This document shows positions 17,193 to 26,315 of a DNA stretch of 64,000 bases, piece after piece. A program made the position numbers and the translations under genes. The notes below the pieces were generated by a model. The model was not told the DNA's origin and searched no databases. It was given only the letters and a program-made list of their open reading frames with translations. Each line of letters starts with the position of its first letter. Position 1 is the stretch's first letter. The stretch covers positions 496,001-560,000 of the forward strand of contig NZ_CP072378.1 in assembly GCF_018128245.1 (NCBI RefSeq), written 5' to 3'. Origin of the DNA: Leptotrichia sp. oral taxon 221. GTDB lineage: Bacteria; Fusobacteriota; Fusobacteriia; Fusobacteriales; Leptotrichiaceae.

Positions 17193-18059
17193 TTATCTAG
17201 CAAAAAAAATATTATTCATAATATCTCTTGCAGCTTCAACTTTATTCATTGTGTATAAGTGGATACCTTTTACATCATTTGCAAATAATTCGATAATTTG
17301 GTCAGTTGCGTAAAGGACACCAGCTTTTTGCATAGATTCAGGATTATCTCCATATTTTTCAAGAATACGTTCTAATTTTTTAGGAACAGAACATTTTGAC
17401 AATTCTACAATTCTTTTAATTTGTGCAGCATTTGTTATTGGCATAATTCCTGCCACTAAAGGAACGTTTATATCTAATTTTTCAGCTTGTTCTCTGAATG
17501 AGAAAAATCTTTCGTTATCAAAAAATAGTTGAGAAACTAAGAAATCAGCACCTTTTTCAACTTTATTTTTTAAATGAAACAAGTCAACTAAATCATTATT
17601 TTGGTAATGAGTTTCAGGATAAAATGCAGCTCCGATTGAAATATCAGAATTTGATTTTAATTCTTGAATCAATTCAGAAGCGTATTTAAAATCACCTCTA
17701 TCATAGATTTCTTCAGTTTCACCTTTTGGTACATCACCTCTTAAAGCTAAAATATTTTGAATATTATTTTCTTTAACTTCTTTCATGAAATTTTCAATTT
17801 CGCTTTTTTTACTTCCGACACAAGTAAGATGAGCTAAAACTTCAGTATTCAAAATATTTTTTATATATGAAGCCATTTCAATTGTACCACCTTTAGTTTT
17901 ACCACCAGCACCGTAAGTAACACTAATAAAATCAGGGTTTAGATTAACTAATTCAGCTGTTACAGCTTTTAATTTTTCTTCCGAGAAATTTTTATTTGGT
18001 GGAAAAATTTCAAAAGAAACAACACGTTCTTTTTGTTCAAAAATATTTTTTATTTTCAT
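17193..18059 (-). CDS. metF: 5,10-methylenetetrahydrofolate reductase
   Basis: Flavin-dependent reduction of methylene-THF to methyl-THF for methionine synthesis. 288 residues, the length of bacterial MetF. The N-terminal strand VSFEIFPPNKNFSEEKL has the catalytic glutamate. The barrel continues with DFISVTYGAGG, HLTCVGSKK, LALRGDVPKG, DFLVSQLFFDN and VPLVAGIMPI, all typical. It has a GGAG ribosome site before ATG and is alone on the minus strand, with a leader that contains a terminator-like hairpin. Confidence 0.95.
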   Translation of the reverse strand: MKIKNIFEQKERVVSFEIFPPNKNFSEEKLKAVTAELVNLNPDFISVTYGAGGKTKGGTIEMASYIKNILNTEVLAHLTCVGSKKSEIENFMKEVKENNIQNILALRGDVPKGETEEIYDRGDFKYASELIQELKSNSDISIGAAFYPETHYQNNDLVDLFHLKNKVEKGADFLVSQLFFDNERFFSFREQAEKLDINVPLVAGIMPITNAAQIKRIVELSKCSVPKKLERILEKYGDNPESMQKAGVLYATDQIIELFANDVKGIHLYTMNKVEAARDIMNNIFFAR

Positions 18060-18127
18060 TTTTATCAGCTCTCCTTTTCATTTTAATTTATTTGTTATTT
18101 GAAAAAATTGGGAAATATAAAAGGCAT

Positions 18128-18158
18128 AAAAAAGACCTAGTATTAAGAAAACCAGGTC
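18128..18158 (-). terminator. Terminator-like hairpin in the metF leader
   Basis: On the minus strand GACCTGG and CTAGGTC form a stem (34-40 with 52-58 of the 18100 block, one mismatch) followed by six T's. It lies about 70 nt upstream of the metF start, so it may attenuate metF. A nine-codon reading frame (18143-18172) overlaps its left arm. Confidence 0.45.
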
Positions 18159-18283
18159 ATCCTTTCATACATAAACAGCACAAAAAATATATAATAATAA
18201 ATTTTTACGATGATATAAAATATATATTCCCCAAAGATATATTAATTATTCTTATTTTTAATTATAAAAATTTACTATAATAA

Positions 18284-18310
18284 ATTATACTATATAAAAT
18301 GCTTTTTGAA
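18284..18310 (-). promoter_or_regulatory. Possible metF promoter
   Basis: Minus-strand TATAAT at 18284-18289 with a weak TTCAAA 15 nt upstream, giving a leader of about 220 nt. The surrounding 458-bp metF-sufC spacer is very A/T-rich, so other hexamer pairs are possible. Confidence 0.3.
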
Positions 18311-18424
18311 AAATTCATTAATTTTATATACATATATAAAATATATATGCTATAATAAAAGAAGATATTTGTTAATAAAAATAGTTAGAGAATAAAATAA
18401 TTTTAAGATATAATATTTTCATAA

Positions 18425-18453
18425 TTGACTTTATTACAATTTTTATGTACAAT
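18425..18453 (+). promoter_or_regulatory. Promoter of sufCBD
   Basis: TTGACT at 18425-18430, a 17-nt spacer and TACAAT at 18448-18453, about 65 nt before the sufC ATG. Confidence 0.6.
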
Positions 18454-18518
18454 AGTAGATATAGTAAAAAATAAAAATTTTAAATTAATAGTGTTTGAAT
18501 AATTTTGGAGGTAAAAAA

Positions 18519-19265
18519 ATGAGTTTATTAGATTTAAAGGGAGTTAAATCAGAAGTAGAAGGAAAAGAAATTTTAAAAGGATTAGATTTAACGATAAATA
18601 AAGGTGAGGTTCATGTTATTATGGGACCAAATGGTGCAGGGAAATCGACATTAGCAAGTATTTTAGTAGGTCATCCTAAGCATGAATTGATTGGTGGAGA
18701 CATTATATTTGATGGAGAAAAAATTAATGATTTGGGAGTGGATGAAAGAGCAAAAAGAGGGATTTTCTTGTCATTCCAATATCCAGAAGAAATTCCAGGA
18801 TTGACAGTGGAAGACTTTTTAAGAACAGCAAAAGAGGCTGTGACTGGAGAAAAACAATATATTATGCAATTTCATAATGAATTAGTTGAAAAAATGGAAA
18901 AATTACATATTAATCCTGAATATGCTGACAGACATTTAAATGTTGGATTTTCTGGTGGAGAAAAAAAGAAAAATGAAATTTTACAAATGGCAGTTTTAGA
19001 ACCAAAATTAGCAATTTTAGATGAAACAGATTCTGGATTGGATATAGATGCGACAAAAATCGTATTTGAAGGTGTACAAAAATTAAAAACTGACGATACA
19101 GCATTATTAATTATTACTCACTATGACAAAGTGTTGGATTACTTGAAACCAGATTTTGTTCATATTTTAATGAATGGAAAAATTGTTAAAACTGGTAGAA
19201 AAGAATTAGTTGAAGAAATAGAACAAAATGGATATGGAAAAATGAAAGAGGAATTAGGATTATAA
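18519..19265 (+). CDS. sufC: Fe-S cluster assembly ATPase SufC
   Basis: ABC-type ATPase that works with SufB and SufD as a scaffold for Fe-S clusters in the cytosol. 248 residues. The Walker A is GPNGAGKST, the signature is LNVGFSGGEKKK, and the Walker B is LAILDETDSGLD, the SufC form. The ATG at 18519 follows GGAGG. It is first in a sufC-sufB-sufD operon. Confidence 0.97.
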   Translation: MSLLDLKGVKSEVEGKEILKGLDLTINKGEVHVIMGPNGAGKSTLASILVGHPKHELIGGDIIFDGEKINDLGVDERAKRGIFLSFQYPEEIPGLTVEDFLRTAKEAVTGEKQYIMQFHNELVEKMEKLHINPEYADRHLNVGFSGGEKKKNEILQMAVLEPKLAILDETDSGLDIDATKIVFEGVQKLKTDDTALLIITHYDKVLDYLKPDFVHILMNGKIVKTGRKELVEEIEQNGYGKMKEELGL

Positions 19266-19297
19266 TCCTGATAAAAAAATAAAGGTGGTTTACATAA

Positions 19298-20710
19298 ATG
19301 GAAGATAGAAAAAAGACATATGTTGAGGACATCGAAAGAGGAGTTTACGATATAAAAGACGATGTTCAACCGAGATTTAAAACACAAAAAGGAGTAACAC
19401 CTGAAATTATTAGAAAGATTTCAGAGAGAAAAAATGAACCTGAATGGATGTTGGAGTTTAGATTGAAAGCGTTGGAAGTGTATAATTCTAAACCGATGAC
19501 AAGTTGGGGACCTGATTTATCTGATTTGGATGTTAATGATATAGTTCATTACTTGGAGCCGGATTCAGAACCGATGAATGAAAATTGGGATGATGTGCCA
19601 AGTTATATTAGAGATACTTTTGATAGATTGGGAATTCCTGAGGCTGAAAAACAATCGCTTGCAGGAGTTGGAGCGCAATATGATTCAGAAGTGGTTTATC
19701 ATAGCATTCATAAGGAATTGACTGAGCAAGGAGTAATTTATACTGATATCGAAACAGCAATAAAAGAACATGAAGATATTTTAAAAGAATATTTTATGTC
19801 ATTGATAACTGTTAATGATCATAAATTTGCAGCATTACATGGAGCTGTTTGGTCAGGAGGATCATTTATTTATGTGCCGAAAGGTGTTAAAGTAAGTATG
19901 CCATTGCAATCGTATTTTAGATTGAATGCACCAGAAGCTGGACAATTTGAGCATACGTTGATAATTGTTGATGAAGGAGCAGATTTACACTTTATTGAAG
20001 GTTGTTCAGCACCAAAATATCAAAAAAATGCATTACATGCTGGAGCGGTTGAATTATTCGTGAGAAAAGGTGCTAGACTTAGATATTCTACAATTGAAAA
20101 CTGGTCGAGAAATATGTATAATTTGAATACGAAAAGAGCACTTGTAGAAGAAGGCGGAGTTATGGAATGGGTATCAGGTTCATTTGGATCGAAGGTATCG
20201 ATGCTTTATCCAATGACAATTTTAAATGGGGAACGTGCAAGATGTGAGTTTACAGGAGTTACTTTTGCAGCTTCAGGTCAATTTTTGGATACAGGATGTA
20301 AAATTATTCATGCTGCACCGTATACTACGTCAACAGTTCATTCAAAATCAATTTCTAAAAATGGAGGAACTGCATTTTATAGAGGACTTCTTAAAGTTGA
20401 AAAAAATGCACACAATTGTAAATCAACAGTTGAATGTGAGTCATTAATGTTGGATAATCAATCGAGATCAGACACTATACCAATAATTGATATTAAAAAT
20501 GATAGCGTAGATATAGGACATGAAGCAAAAATTGGAAGAATTAGTGATGAAGCGATATTTTATTTGATGTCAAGAGGAATCAGTGAGGATGAGGCTAAAG
20601 CGATGATTGTAAGAGGATTTGTTGAGCCAATTTCAAAAGAATTACCGCTTGAGTATGCAGTAGAATTGAATAAATTGATTGAATTGGAATTAGAAGGAAC
20701 AATTGGATAA
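19298..20710 (+). CDS. sufB: Fe-S cluster assembly scaffold protein SufB
   Basis: 470 residues, the usual SufB length. Core beta-helix motifs include AALHGAVWSGGSFIYVPKGV, IEGCSAPKYQ and SVDIGHEAKIGRISDEAIFY near the C-terminus, where family members hold the cluster-assembly Cys (CKSTVECESL) and Glu/His residues. AAAGGTGG precedes the ATG. It forms the SufBC2D complex with its neighbours. Confidence 0.97.
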   Translation: MEDRKKTYVEDIERGVYDIKDDVQPRFKTQKGVTPEIIRKISERKNEPEWMLEFRLKALEVYNSKPMTSWGPDLSDLDVNDIVHYLEPDSEPMNENWDDVPSYIRDTFDRLGIPEAEKQSLAGVGAQYDSEVVYHSIHKELTEQGVIYTDIETAIKEHEDILKEYFMSLITVNDHKFAALHGAVWSGGSFIYVPKGVKVSMPLQSYFRLNAPEAGQFEHTLIIVDEGADLHFIEGCSAPKYQKNALHAGAVELFVRKGARLRYSTIENWSRNMYNLNTKRALVEEGGVMEWVSGSFGSKVSMLYPMTILNGERARCEFTGVTFAASGQFLDTGCKIIHAAPYTTSTVHSKSISKNGGTAFYRGLLKVEKNAHNCKSTVECESLMLDNQSRSDTIPIIDIKNDSVDIGHEAKIGRISDEAIFYLMSRGISEDEAKAMIVRGFVEPISKELPLEYAVELNKLIELELEGTIG

Positions 20711-20741
20711 GAAAGATAACGACGATGAAGGAGAAAAAAAG

Positions 20742-21869
20742 ATGTTAAACGAAACAAGTTTAAAAAATCTTGAGAATAGTGAATATAGATTAGAAATTTT
20801 TAAAAAATATTCTGCACTTGAGAAACCAGCTTGGAAAAGAGTGGACTATAAATATGAAGAACCAGCAGAATATAAGGATTTTAATAATACTACATTGAGA
20901 AATGATAAACAACAAGGGTTAGAAGTAAAAGATATAAAAAATTCTTTGGAAGATTTGAAAAGATTAGAGAGTGAAAATGAATATGGTTTAGGAGAATTTT
21001 TCAAATTACAAAATTTTGCTTTTTACAATGAAGGGAAATTTGTAAAAGTAAATAGAAAAACTGATGTAAAAGAGCCTGTTTATATCACTTATACGACTAA
21101 TAAAGAAAATAATTTTTTAGTAGATTACAATGTAATTGAAGTTGAAGATTTTGCGAAAGTGACAATTATTTTAACTTATACTTCAGGAGATGAGGAAGCA
21201 GCTTACCGTAATGGAGTTATTAGAGTATTTGCAGGTCAAAACTCAGAAGTAAATTTGGTGAAAATTCAAACATTGAATACTAATAGTTCAAATTTTGAAT
21301 CATCAAAAATTGAAACATTGGGTCAAGGAAAAGTGACTTATTCGAGCATTGAGTTGGGTGCAAAAATAAATGGAATTAGCCATAAAACATATTTATTGGA
21401 AGATTCGGCAGAAACTTATATTTTACCAGGATATTTGGCAGATGCTGATAGAAAATTGGATTTAGAATATTCTGTTGTGTTTAAAGGTAGAAGAACAATC
21501 GGAGAAATTCATGGAAAAGGAGCGGTAAAAGATACTGCTATGAAAGTATTTAGAGGAAATATGTACTTTGAAAGAGGTGCATCAAAATCTGAAGGAAGAG
21601 AGGGAGAATTTGCGATTTTGCTTGATAAAAATGTAAGAGTTCATGCAATTCCAACTTTATTCTGTAAAGAAGACGATGTAATTGGAGAACATTATGCTTC
21701 GATAGGAAAAGTAGATGAAGCACAATTATTTTATTTGATGAGTAGAGGGCTTTCAGAAGGTAGAGCTAAAAAATTAATTGTAGAATCATCATTTAGACCG
21801 ATTTTTGAAAATATCAATGATGAAGCTATTAGAAATCATCTTTTAGAAGAATTGGAAAGTAGAATATAG
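20742..21869 (+). CDS. sufD: Fe-S cluster assembly protein SufD
   Basis: 375 residues, paralogous to SufB. The C-terminal helix has IGEHYASIGKVDEAQLFYLM, the SufD equivalent of the SufB core. The start at ATG 20742 follows GAAGGAGA. An in-frame TTG at 20703 overlaps the end of sufB and would give an odd acidic leader. It is the third gene of the operon and is less conserved than SufB, as is usual. Confidence 0.93.
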   Translation: MLNETSLKNLENSEYRLEIFKKYSALEKPAWKRVDYKYEEPAEYKDFNNTTLRNDKQQGLEVKDIKNSLEDLKRLESENEYGLGEFFKLQNFAFYNEGKFVKVNRKTDVKEPVYITYTTNKENNFLVDYNVIEVEDFAKVTIILTYTSGDEEAAYRNGVIRVFAGQNSEVNLVKIQTLNTNSSNFESSKIETLGQGKVTYSSIELGAKINGISHKTYLLEDSAETYILPGYLADADRKLDLEYSVVFKGRRTIGEIHGKGAVKDTAMKVFRGNMYFERGASKSEGREGEFAILLDKNVRVHAIPTLFCKEDDVIGEHYASIGKVDEAQLFYLMSRGLSEGRAKKLIVESSFRPIFENINDEAIRNHLLEELESRI

Positions 21870-21897
21870 ACATTAGTAAGATTTAAGAAAAAAAGAT

Positions 21898-21946
21898 TTG
21901 CAAACGATACCCACTTAGTGCTATGATAGTATGGTACAAGTGGGTA
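21898..21946 (+). promoter_or_regulatory. Putative sufSU promoter with overlapping palindrome
   Basis: TTGCAA at 21898-21903, an 18-nt spacer and TATGAT at 21922-21927. A perfect inverted repeat, TACCCACTT (21908-21916) and AAGTGGGTA (21938-21946), brackets the -10. The left half also reads ATACCCACTTAGTGCTAT, with the ATA-to-TAT spacing seen in Rrf2/IscR-type sites. That would suit a suf promoter. The regulator itself is not in this window. Confidence 0.5.
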
Positions 21947-22027
21947 AATTTATAATAAAAGTTTTCTTTAAAAATATAAATTTAAAAATTACAATGATAT
22001 TTTAAATAGAAATATTATCAATCAAAG

Positions 22028-22103
22028 TATTCAAAACTATTTAAAATTGTGTAAATTTAATAGTTGAGTAAAATAGTCATAGTTTTAAAGCAGTTTTACT
22101 ATA
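22028..22103 (+). repeat. Dispersed intergenic repeat, copy B
   Basis: A shortened copy of the repeat at 9474 that lacks about 13 bp near its right end. It lies in the 317-bp sufD-sufS spacer, between the putative promoter and the sufS start. Confidence 0.85.
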
Positions 22104-22186
22104 AACAATAAATAAAAAAATGCAATTGAAAAAAATTTTACAAAAATTAAAAGAGAAGAGAAATAATTTTAAGAAAGGAAGGAAAT

Positions 22187-23404
22187 ATGGACTATAAAAA
22201 GAAATTTCCAATATTTAGTAATATTGAGAGTCATTATTTAGATACAGCTGCTACTGCTCAAAAGCCAAAAGTAGTGCTTGATAAAGTGGTTGAATATTAT
22301 GAGAATGATAATGGGAATCCTGGGAGAGGTTCACATGCGTTATCAATAAAAGCGGAAGAGCTTTTGACTGATGCGAGAAAAACTGTGCAAAAATTTATAA
22401 ATGCGAAAAAGACTGAAGAAATTATTTTTACAAAAAGTACGACTGAATCGATTAATTTGATTGCTTATTCATATGGATTAGACTATATAAATGAAGGTGA
22501 TGAAATTATTCTTGGAATTTCAAACCATCATGCGAATATTGTACCTTGGCAGTTCATTGCGAAGAAGAAAAAGGCGAAATTGAAATATGTTTATTTGGAT
22601 GATAATGATCAATTTGATTTGAATGATTTTAAGTATAAGATGTCAGATAAAACGAAGATTGTTGCGGTTTCAGCAGTTGTGAATGTGACAGGAGTTATTC
22701 AGCCTATAAAAGAAATTATTGAGATTGCACATAAGTGGAATGCTTTGGTTGTAGTTGATGCGGCTCAATCAGTACTTCATTTCAAACATGATGTTCAAGA
22801 GCTTGATGCTGATTTTCTTGTGTTTTCAGGGCATAAAATTTTTGCACCGATGGGAATTGGAGTGATGTATGGAAAAGAGGAGATTTTGAATAAAATGTCG
22901 CCATTTTTGTATGGTGGAGATATGATAGAATTTGTGACAGAGCAAGATTCGACATTCGCACAGTTGCCTAATAAATTTGAGGGTGGAACGCAAAATGTTG
23001 GTGGAGCAGTTGGACTTCAAGAGGCGATTAATTTTTTAGAAGAAATAGGTTATGAGAAAATTAATGAAGTTGAGGCTAGATTGTATGAAAAAGCGATGAA
23101 AGAGATGAACAAATTAGGATTTATCGAGACTTATTCTGATGAAAATGTTGAAAAAACAGGAGTTATTGCGTTTAATGTGAAAGGTGTTCACTCGCATGAT
23201 GTTTCATTTATCCTTGATTCGTATGATGTTGCGATAAGATCGGGTCATCATTGTGCTCAGCCTTTGATGAGTTATTTAGATGTACCATCTTGTTGTCGTG
23301 TAAGTTTTAGTATTTATAATGATGAGAAAGATGTTGATAAATTAATTGAAGGACTAAAAAAAGTTGGAGAGATTTTTTTATCGAAAGATGAATCGGAAAA
23401 TTAA
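22187..23404 (+). CDS. sufS: Cysteine desulfurase SufS
   Basis: PLP enzyme that takes sulfur from cysteine for Fe-S clusters. 405 residues. The PLP lysine is K217 in FSGHKIFAP. The catalytic cysteine is in RSGHHCAQPLM near residue 360, the group II (SufS/CsdA) form. YLDTAATAQKP near the N-terminus is also typical. It is paired with sufU 42 bp downstream, which is its usual sulfur-acceptor partner in Gram-positives. Confidence 0.96.
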   Translation: MDYKKKFPIFSNIESHYLDTAATAQKPKVVLDKVVEYYENDNGNPGRGSHALSIKAEELLTDARKTVQKFINAKKTEEIIFTKSTTESINLIAYSYGLDYINEGDEIILGISNHHANIVPWQFIAKKKKAKLKYVYLDDNDQFDLNDFKYKMSDKTKIVAVSAVVNVTGVIQPIKEIIEIAHKWNALVVVDAAQSVLHFKHDVQELDADFLVFSGHKIFAPMGIGVMYGKEEILNKMSPFLYGGDMIEFVTEQDSTFAQLPNKFEGGTQNVGGAVGLQEAINFLEEIGYEKINEVEARLYEKAMKEMNKLGFIETYSDENVEKTGVIAFNVKGVHSHDVSFILDSYDVAIRSGHHCAQPLMSYLDVPSCCRVSFSIYNDEKDVDKLIEGLKKVGEIFLSKDESEN

Positions 23405-23446
23405 TAGATTGAGAAATTTGATGTTTTAAGAAAGGAGTACGAAAAA

Positions 23447-23893
23447 GTGAATTTAGAAAAAATTTACCAGCAGACAATTTTAGAATATAGTGGTAAAAAG
23501 GATTTGAATAGAGAAATGGAAAATCCAACTTATGTGGAAAGGGGTCATAATCCAAATTGTGGAGATGACTTGACATTAGAAGTAAAGGTTAATGAGGATA
23601 ATGTTATCGAGGATGCTGCGTTTATCGGAACTGGATGTGCGATTTCAACGGCTTCGATGGCAATGCTAATTGATTTGATAAAAGGTAAAACGATGAAAGA
23701 GGCTGAAGAAAAGGTTAATCTATTTTTCAAAATGATGGATATTAGTGAGGATAAAGAAAAATTGACTTCGGAAGAAATGAAAAAATTGGGAGATGCTGTA
23801 TTGCTAGAATATGTTGCAAAAATGCCTGCTAGAGTGAAATGTGCTACATTGAGTTGGCATTCGCTAAAAGTGATAGTCGATAAAAGTAAATAA
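23447..23893 (+). CDS. sufU: Zinc-dependent sulfurtransferase SufU
   Basis: 148-residue protein that accepts sulfur from SufS and passes it to SufBCD. The three zinc/sulfur-carrying cysteines are C38 (NPNCGDDL), C64 (GTGCAIS) and C132 (KCATLSWHSL), with D40, matching SufU rather than IscU by the longer insert before C132. It starts at GTG after AAGGAG. Confidence 0.93.
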   Translation: MNLEKIYQQTILEYSGKKDLNREMENPTYVERGHNPNCGDDLTLEVKVNEDNVIEDAAFIGTGCAISTASMAMLIDLIKGKTMKEAEEKVNLFFKMMDISEDKEKLTSEEMKKLGDAVLLEYVAKMPARVKCATLSWHSLKVIVDKSK

Positions 23894-23973
23894 TTTATAT
23901 TATTTAAGGAAATTTAACAGAAATCTTTTTATAATAGAAATTAAGAGATGTTTGGAAATAGAAGGGAAGATAA

Positions 23974-24549
23974 ATGGGAGATTTAATTAAATTATTTGTA
24001 ACCTTTGCTAAAATGGGACTTTTCACATTTGGTGGAGGTTATGCGATGTTGCCGATGATTAAAAGAGAGGTTGTTGAGAAAAATGGATGGGCGACAGAGG
24101 ATGAAATTATGGATTACTATGCGATTGGGCAAGTAACACCAGGAGTTATAGCTGTAAATACTTCTACATTTGTAGGCCATAAAGTGAAAGGGCTTGTTGG
24201 TTCGATAGCTGCAACTTTGGGAATGATTGTTCCGCCGATAATAATTATAACTTTGATAGCGATATTTTTGAAGAATTTTTCAGATTTAAAAGTTGTGAAA
24301 TATGCGTTTAATGGTATAAGGGCCTGTGTTTGTGTACAAGTATTTGAAGCAATTGTAATGATGGCCAAAAAATCTTTGCCAGATAAAATATGCTTGACTA
24401 TTTTTATTTTAGTGATTATTTTATCGGTTACAAATATTTTAGATCCAACTTTGCTAGTAGTTTTGGCTGGTGTAACAGGAGTTATAATTAAAAATTTTGT
24501 TAGAAAAACTGGAAAAGAACATAAATTAGGAAGTGGAGGTACAAAATAA
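23974..24549 (+). CDS. Chromate transporter family protein, first half
   Basis: A 191-residue CHR-domain membrane protein with about six spans. FGGGYAMLPMIKREVV and YAIGQVTPGVIAVNTSTFVG are the hallmark N-terminal motifs. It overlaps the next gene by one base at TAATG, so the two are translationally coupled. Together they form the split version of the long ChrA. Substrate is uncertain: many such pairs lack tested chromate activity. Confidence 0.88.
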   Translation: MGDLIKLFVTFAKMGLFTFGGGYAMLPMIKREVVEKNGWATEDEIMDYYAIGQVTPGVIAVNTSTFVGHKVKGLVGSIAATLGMIVPPIIIITLIAIFLKNFSDLKVVKYAFNGIRACVCVQVFEAIVMMAKKSLPDKICLTIFILVIILSVTNILDPTLLVVLAGVTGVIIKNFVRKTGKEHKLGSGGTK

Positions 24550-25124
24550 TGGGAAATGAATTAATGAAATTGTTGCATTTGTCATTTGAATTCAGTAAAG
24601 TTGGCTTGTTTTCAGTTGGAGGAGGACTTGCAACGTTGCCATTTTTGTATCATATGGGTCAAAAGACAGGCTGGTTTACAGCTGGAGATGTGTCAGATAT
24701 GATAGCCATTTCACAATCAACACCAGGTCCAATGGGAATTAATATGGCGACTTCTGTTGGATATACTATAGCAGGACTTTGGGGAGCATTGATTGCACCA
24801 GTAGCTTTAGTAATTCCTTCAGTTATAATAATTATTATGATTTCTCATGCATTAAATAGATTTAAAGATTCTATTTTAGTGGCAGATATATTTTATGGTT
24901 TGCGTCCAGCATCCATTGGATTGATAGTAACTGCTGGGATAAGTGTTGCAAAAGGATCGTTATTCACTTTAGAAAAATATAATATTTCAAAACATATTGG
25001 AGATATTTTTAATTACAAATCAGTTTTGTTGGCAATATTTATAGCAATTTTGACAAAATTTAAAGTAAATCCAATTTTATCGATAGTAATTTCAGCAATA
25101 ATTGGAATAATTTTCAAATTTTAA
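24549..25124 (+). CDS. Chromate transporter family protein, second half
   Basis: 191 residues and clearly paralogous to its neighbour, with SVGGGLATLPFLYHMG and IAISQSTPGPMGINMATSVG in equivalent places. The pair probably forms an antiparallel heterodimer, as proposed for short CHR proteins. A terminator follows. Confidence 0.88.
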   Translation: MGNELMKLLHLSFEFSKVGLFSVGGGLATLPFLYHMGQKTGWFTAGDVSDMIAISQSTPGPMGINMATSVGYTIAGLWGALIAPVALVIPSVIIIIMISHALNRFKDSILVADIFYGLRPASIGLIVTAGISVAKGSLFTLEKYNISKHIGDIFNYKSVLLAIFIAILTKFKVNPILSIVISAIIGIIFKF

Positions 25125-25131
25125 CAAAATT

Positions 25132-25161
25132 AAAAAGAAAATTGAAAAATTTTCTTTTTTT
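25132..25161. terminator. Terminator after the chromate transporter pair
   Basis: A 12-bp perfect A/T-rich stem with loop GAAA pairs 25132-25143 with 25148-25159, followed by T's. Confidence 0.65.
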
Positions 25162-25233
25162 GTTTGACTTTAAAGGAAAAAGCTAATATAATTATAATTG
25201 TTAAATAAAAAGATAGGAGGAGTATAACTTTTA

Positions 25234-26241
25234 ATGAAAAAGATAGGATTGTTGATAATAGGAATGCTAATAATTGTTGCTTTTTGTGGTAAAAAAGGTG
25301 ATGATAGTCTTGAAAAAAGAGGTGAACAGAAAAAACAAACATTTTTGGAAAAAACAAAAGAAAATTATAGCGAGCATATTAAAATATATGACAGAATTTT
25401 AAATATAGACAAAGGATTGCTTTATTATTTTGAAGATGCTGGGATGGAAAGAGAATTTAGGAAAATTGATGCTGATGATATTGAAGTAAATATTGGAGTG
25501 GATCAAGCATTGATTGATAAGTTAAAATCAATTAAGGATTCTAAAGAGAAAAAAAGCGAGTTGGATAAAAAGGCAATTGCAATGCTTCCCGCTTTAGAAA
25601 CTATGTTACCGATTGTAAATGAAATGAAAACGTATTATGTTCAAAAAGGTTACAAAGTAGATAATTTTGTAAAGGCACAGGAATATCATACTAGATTGTT
25701 GGCTGTTACTGAAAAATTTAAACAAGTAGAAAGACCATATAAAGAACTTTTTGATAAAAAATCTAAAGAGATAAAAAAAGAGACAGCGAAGGAATTTGAC
25801 AAGAAGAAAGAGCATATTACTTACAATAGATTTTTATTTCTTGAAAATGGAGAAGCGTTCTTGGATGAAATTCATAAGCAAGGATTAGATGCTAGTGATT
25901 TTACTAGAGGAAATGTTAATAAATTTAAACCATTAAGAGATAAAATTAAGAAATCATTGGAAAAATTAGAAAGAAGTTCTAAAAATGAAAAACAAGCTAA
26001 AAAAGAAGGTTATAATTCAACAGACGACTTTATTATTTTCAATCAAAAAGCAAATAGATTTAGAGATATTGTAAATAAATTTATCATTAGAATCGAGAAA
26101 AAAGATAAGGCGTCACATTCTTCAGTAAGTGATAGCTTCTTTGCACAAACAGAGGAAGGAACTCCAGAAAATGTATTGAGCGAGTTTAATGAAGTTGTTG
26201 AAGAGCATAACAAATTATTAAATATGAAAAAAAATAAATAG
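25234..26241 (+). CDS. Exported DUF3829-like protein (YiiG type)
   Basis: 335 residues. Hydrophobic signal sequence MKKIGLLIIGMLIIVAFCGK; C18 might be a lipid site, but the residue before it (F) is a poor lipobox match. The rest is helical and charged, with a pattern (YDRILNIDKGL, YNRFLFLENGEAFLDEIH) like the YiiG/DUF3829 family. Function is unknown. An AGGAGG site is 10 nt before the ATG and a terminator follows, so it stands alone. Confidence 0.6.
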   Translation: MKKIGLLIIGMLIIVAFCGKKGDDSLEKRGEQKKQTFLEKTKENYSEHIKIYDRILNIDKGLLYYFEDAGMEREFRKIDADDIEVNIGVDQALIDKLKSIKDSKEKKSELDKKAIAMLPALETMLPIVNEMKTYYVQKGYKVDNFVKAQEYHTRLLAVTEKFKQVERPYKELFDKKSKEIKKETAKEFDKKKEHITYNRFLFLENGEAFLDEIHKQGLDASDFTRGNVNKFKPLRDKIKKSLEKLERSSKNEKQAKKEGYNSTDDFIIFNQKANRFRDIVNKFIIRIEKKDKASHSSVSDSFFAQTEEGTPENVLSEFNEVVEEHNKLLNMKKNK

Positions 26242-26254
26242 GATGTTATTTTTG

Positions 26255-26284
26255 GAGACGAGCAGAGAATGCTCGTTTCTTTTG
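26255..26284 (+). terminator. Terminator after the DUF3829-like gene
   Basis: A 10-bp stem GAGACGAGCA / TGCTCGTTTC with one G-T pair and a 5-nt loop, then TTTTT. Confidence 0.8.
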
Positions 26285-26315
26285 TAAAGTAGGGAGTTTT
26301 TAGAAAGGAGATTTG

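Noticed and set aside
17996-18280. Plus-strand 94-codon frame near metF with a hydrophobic stretch
   Set aside because: It is antisense to the metF start and leader, has no ribosome site, and the hydrophobicity comes from A/T-rich DNA.
18060-18518. SAM or THF riboswitch before metF
   Set aside because: I could not match the conserved cores by eye; only a terminator-like hairpin is supported.
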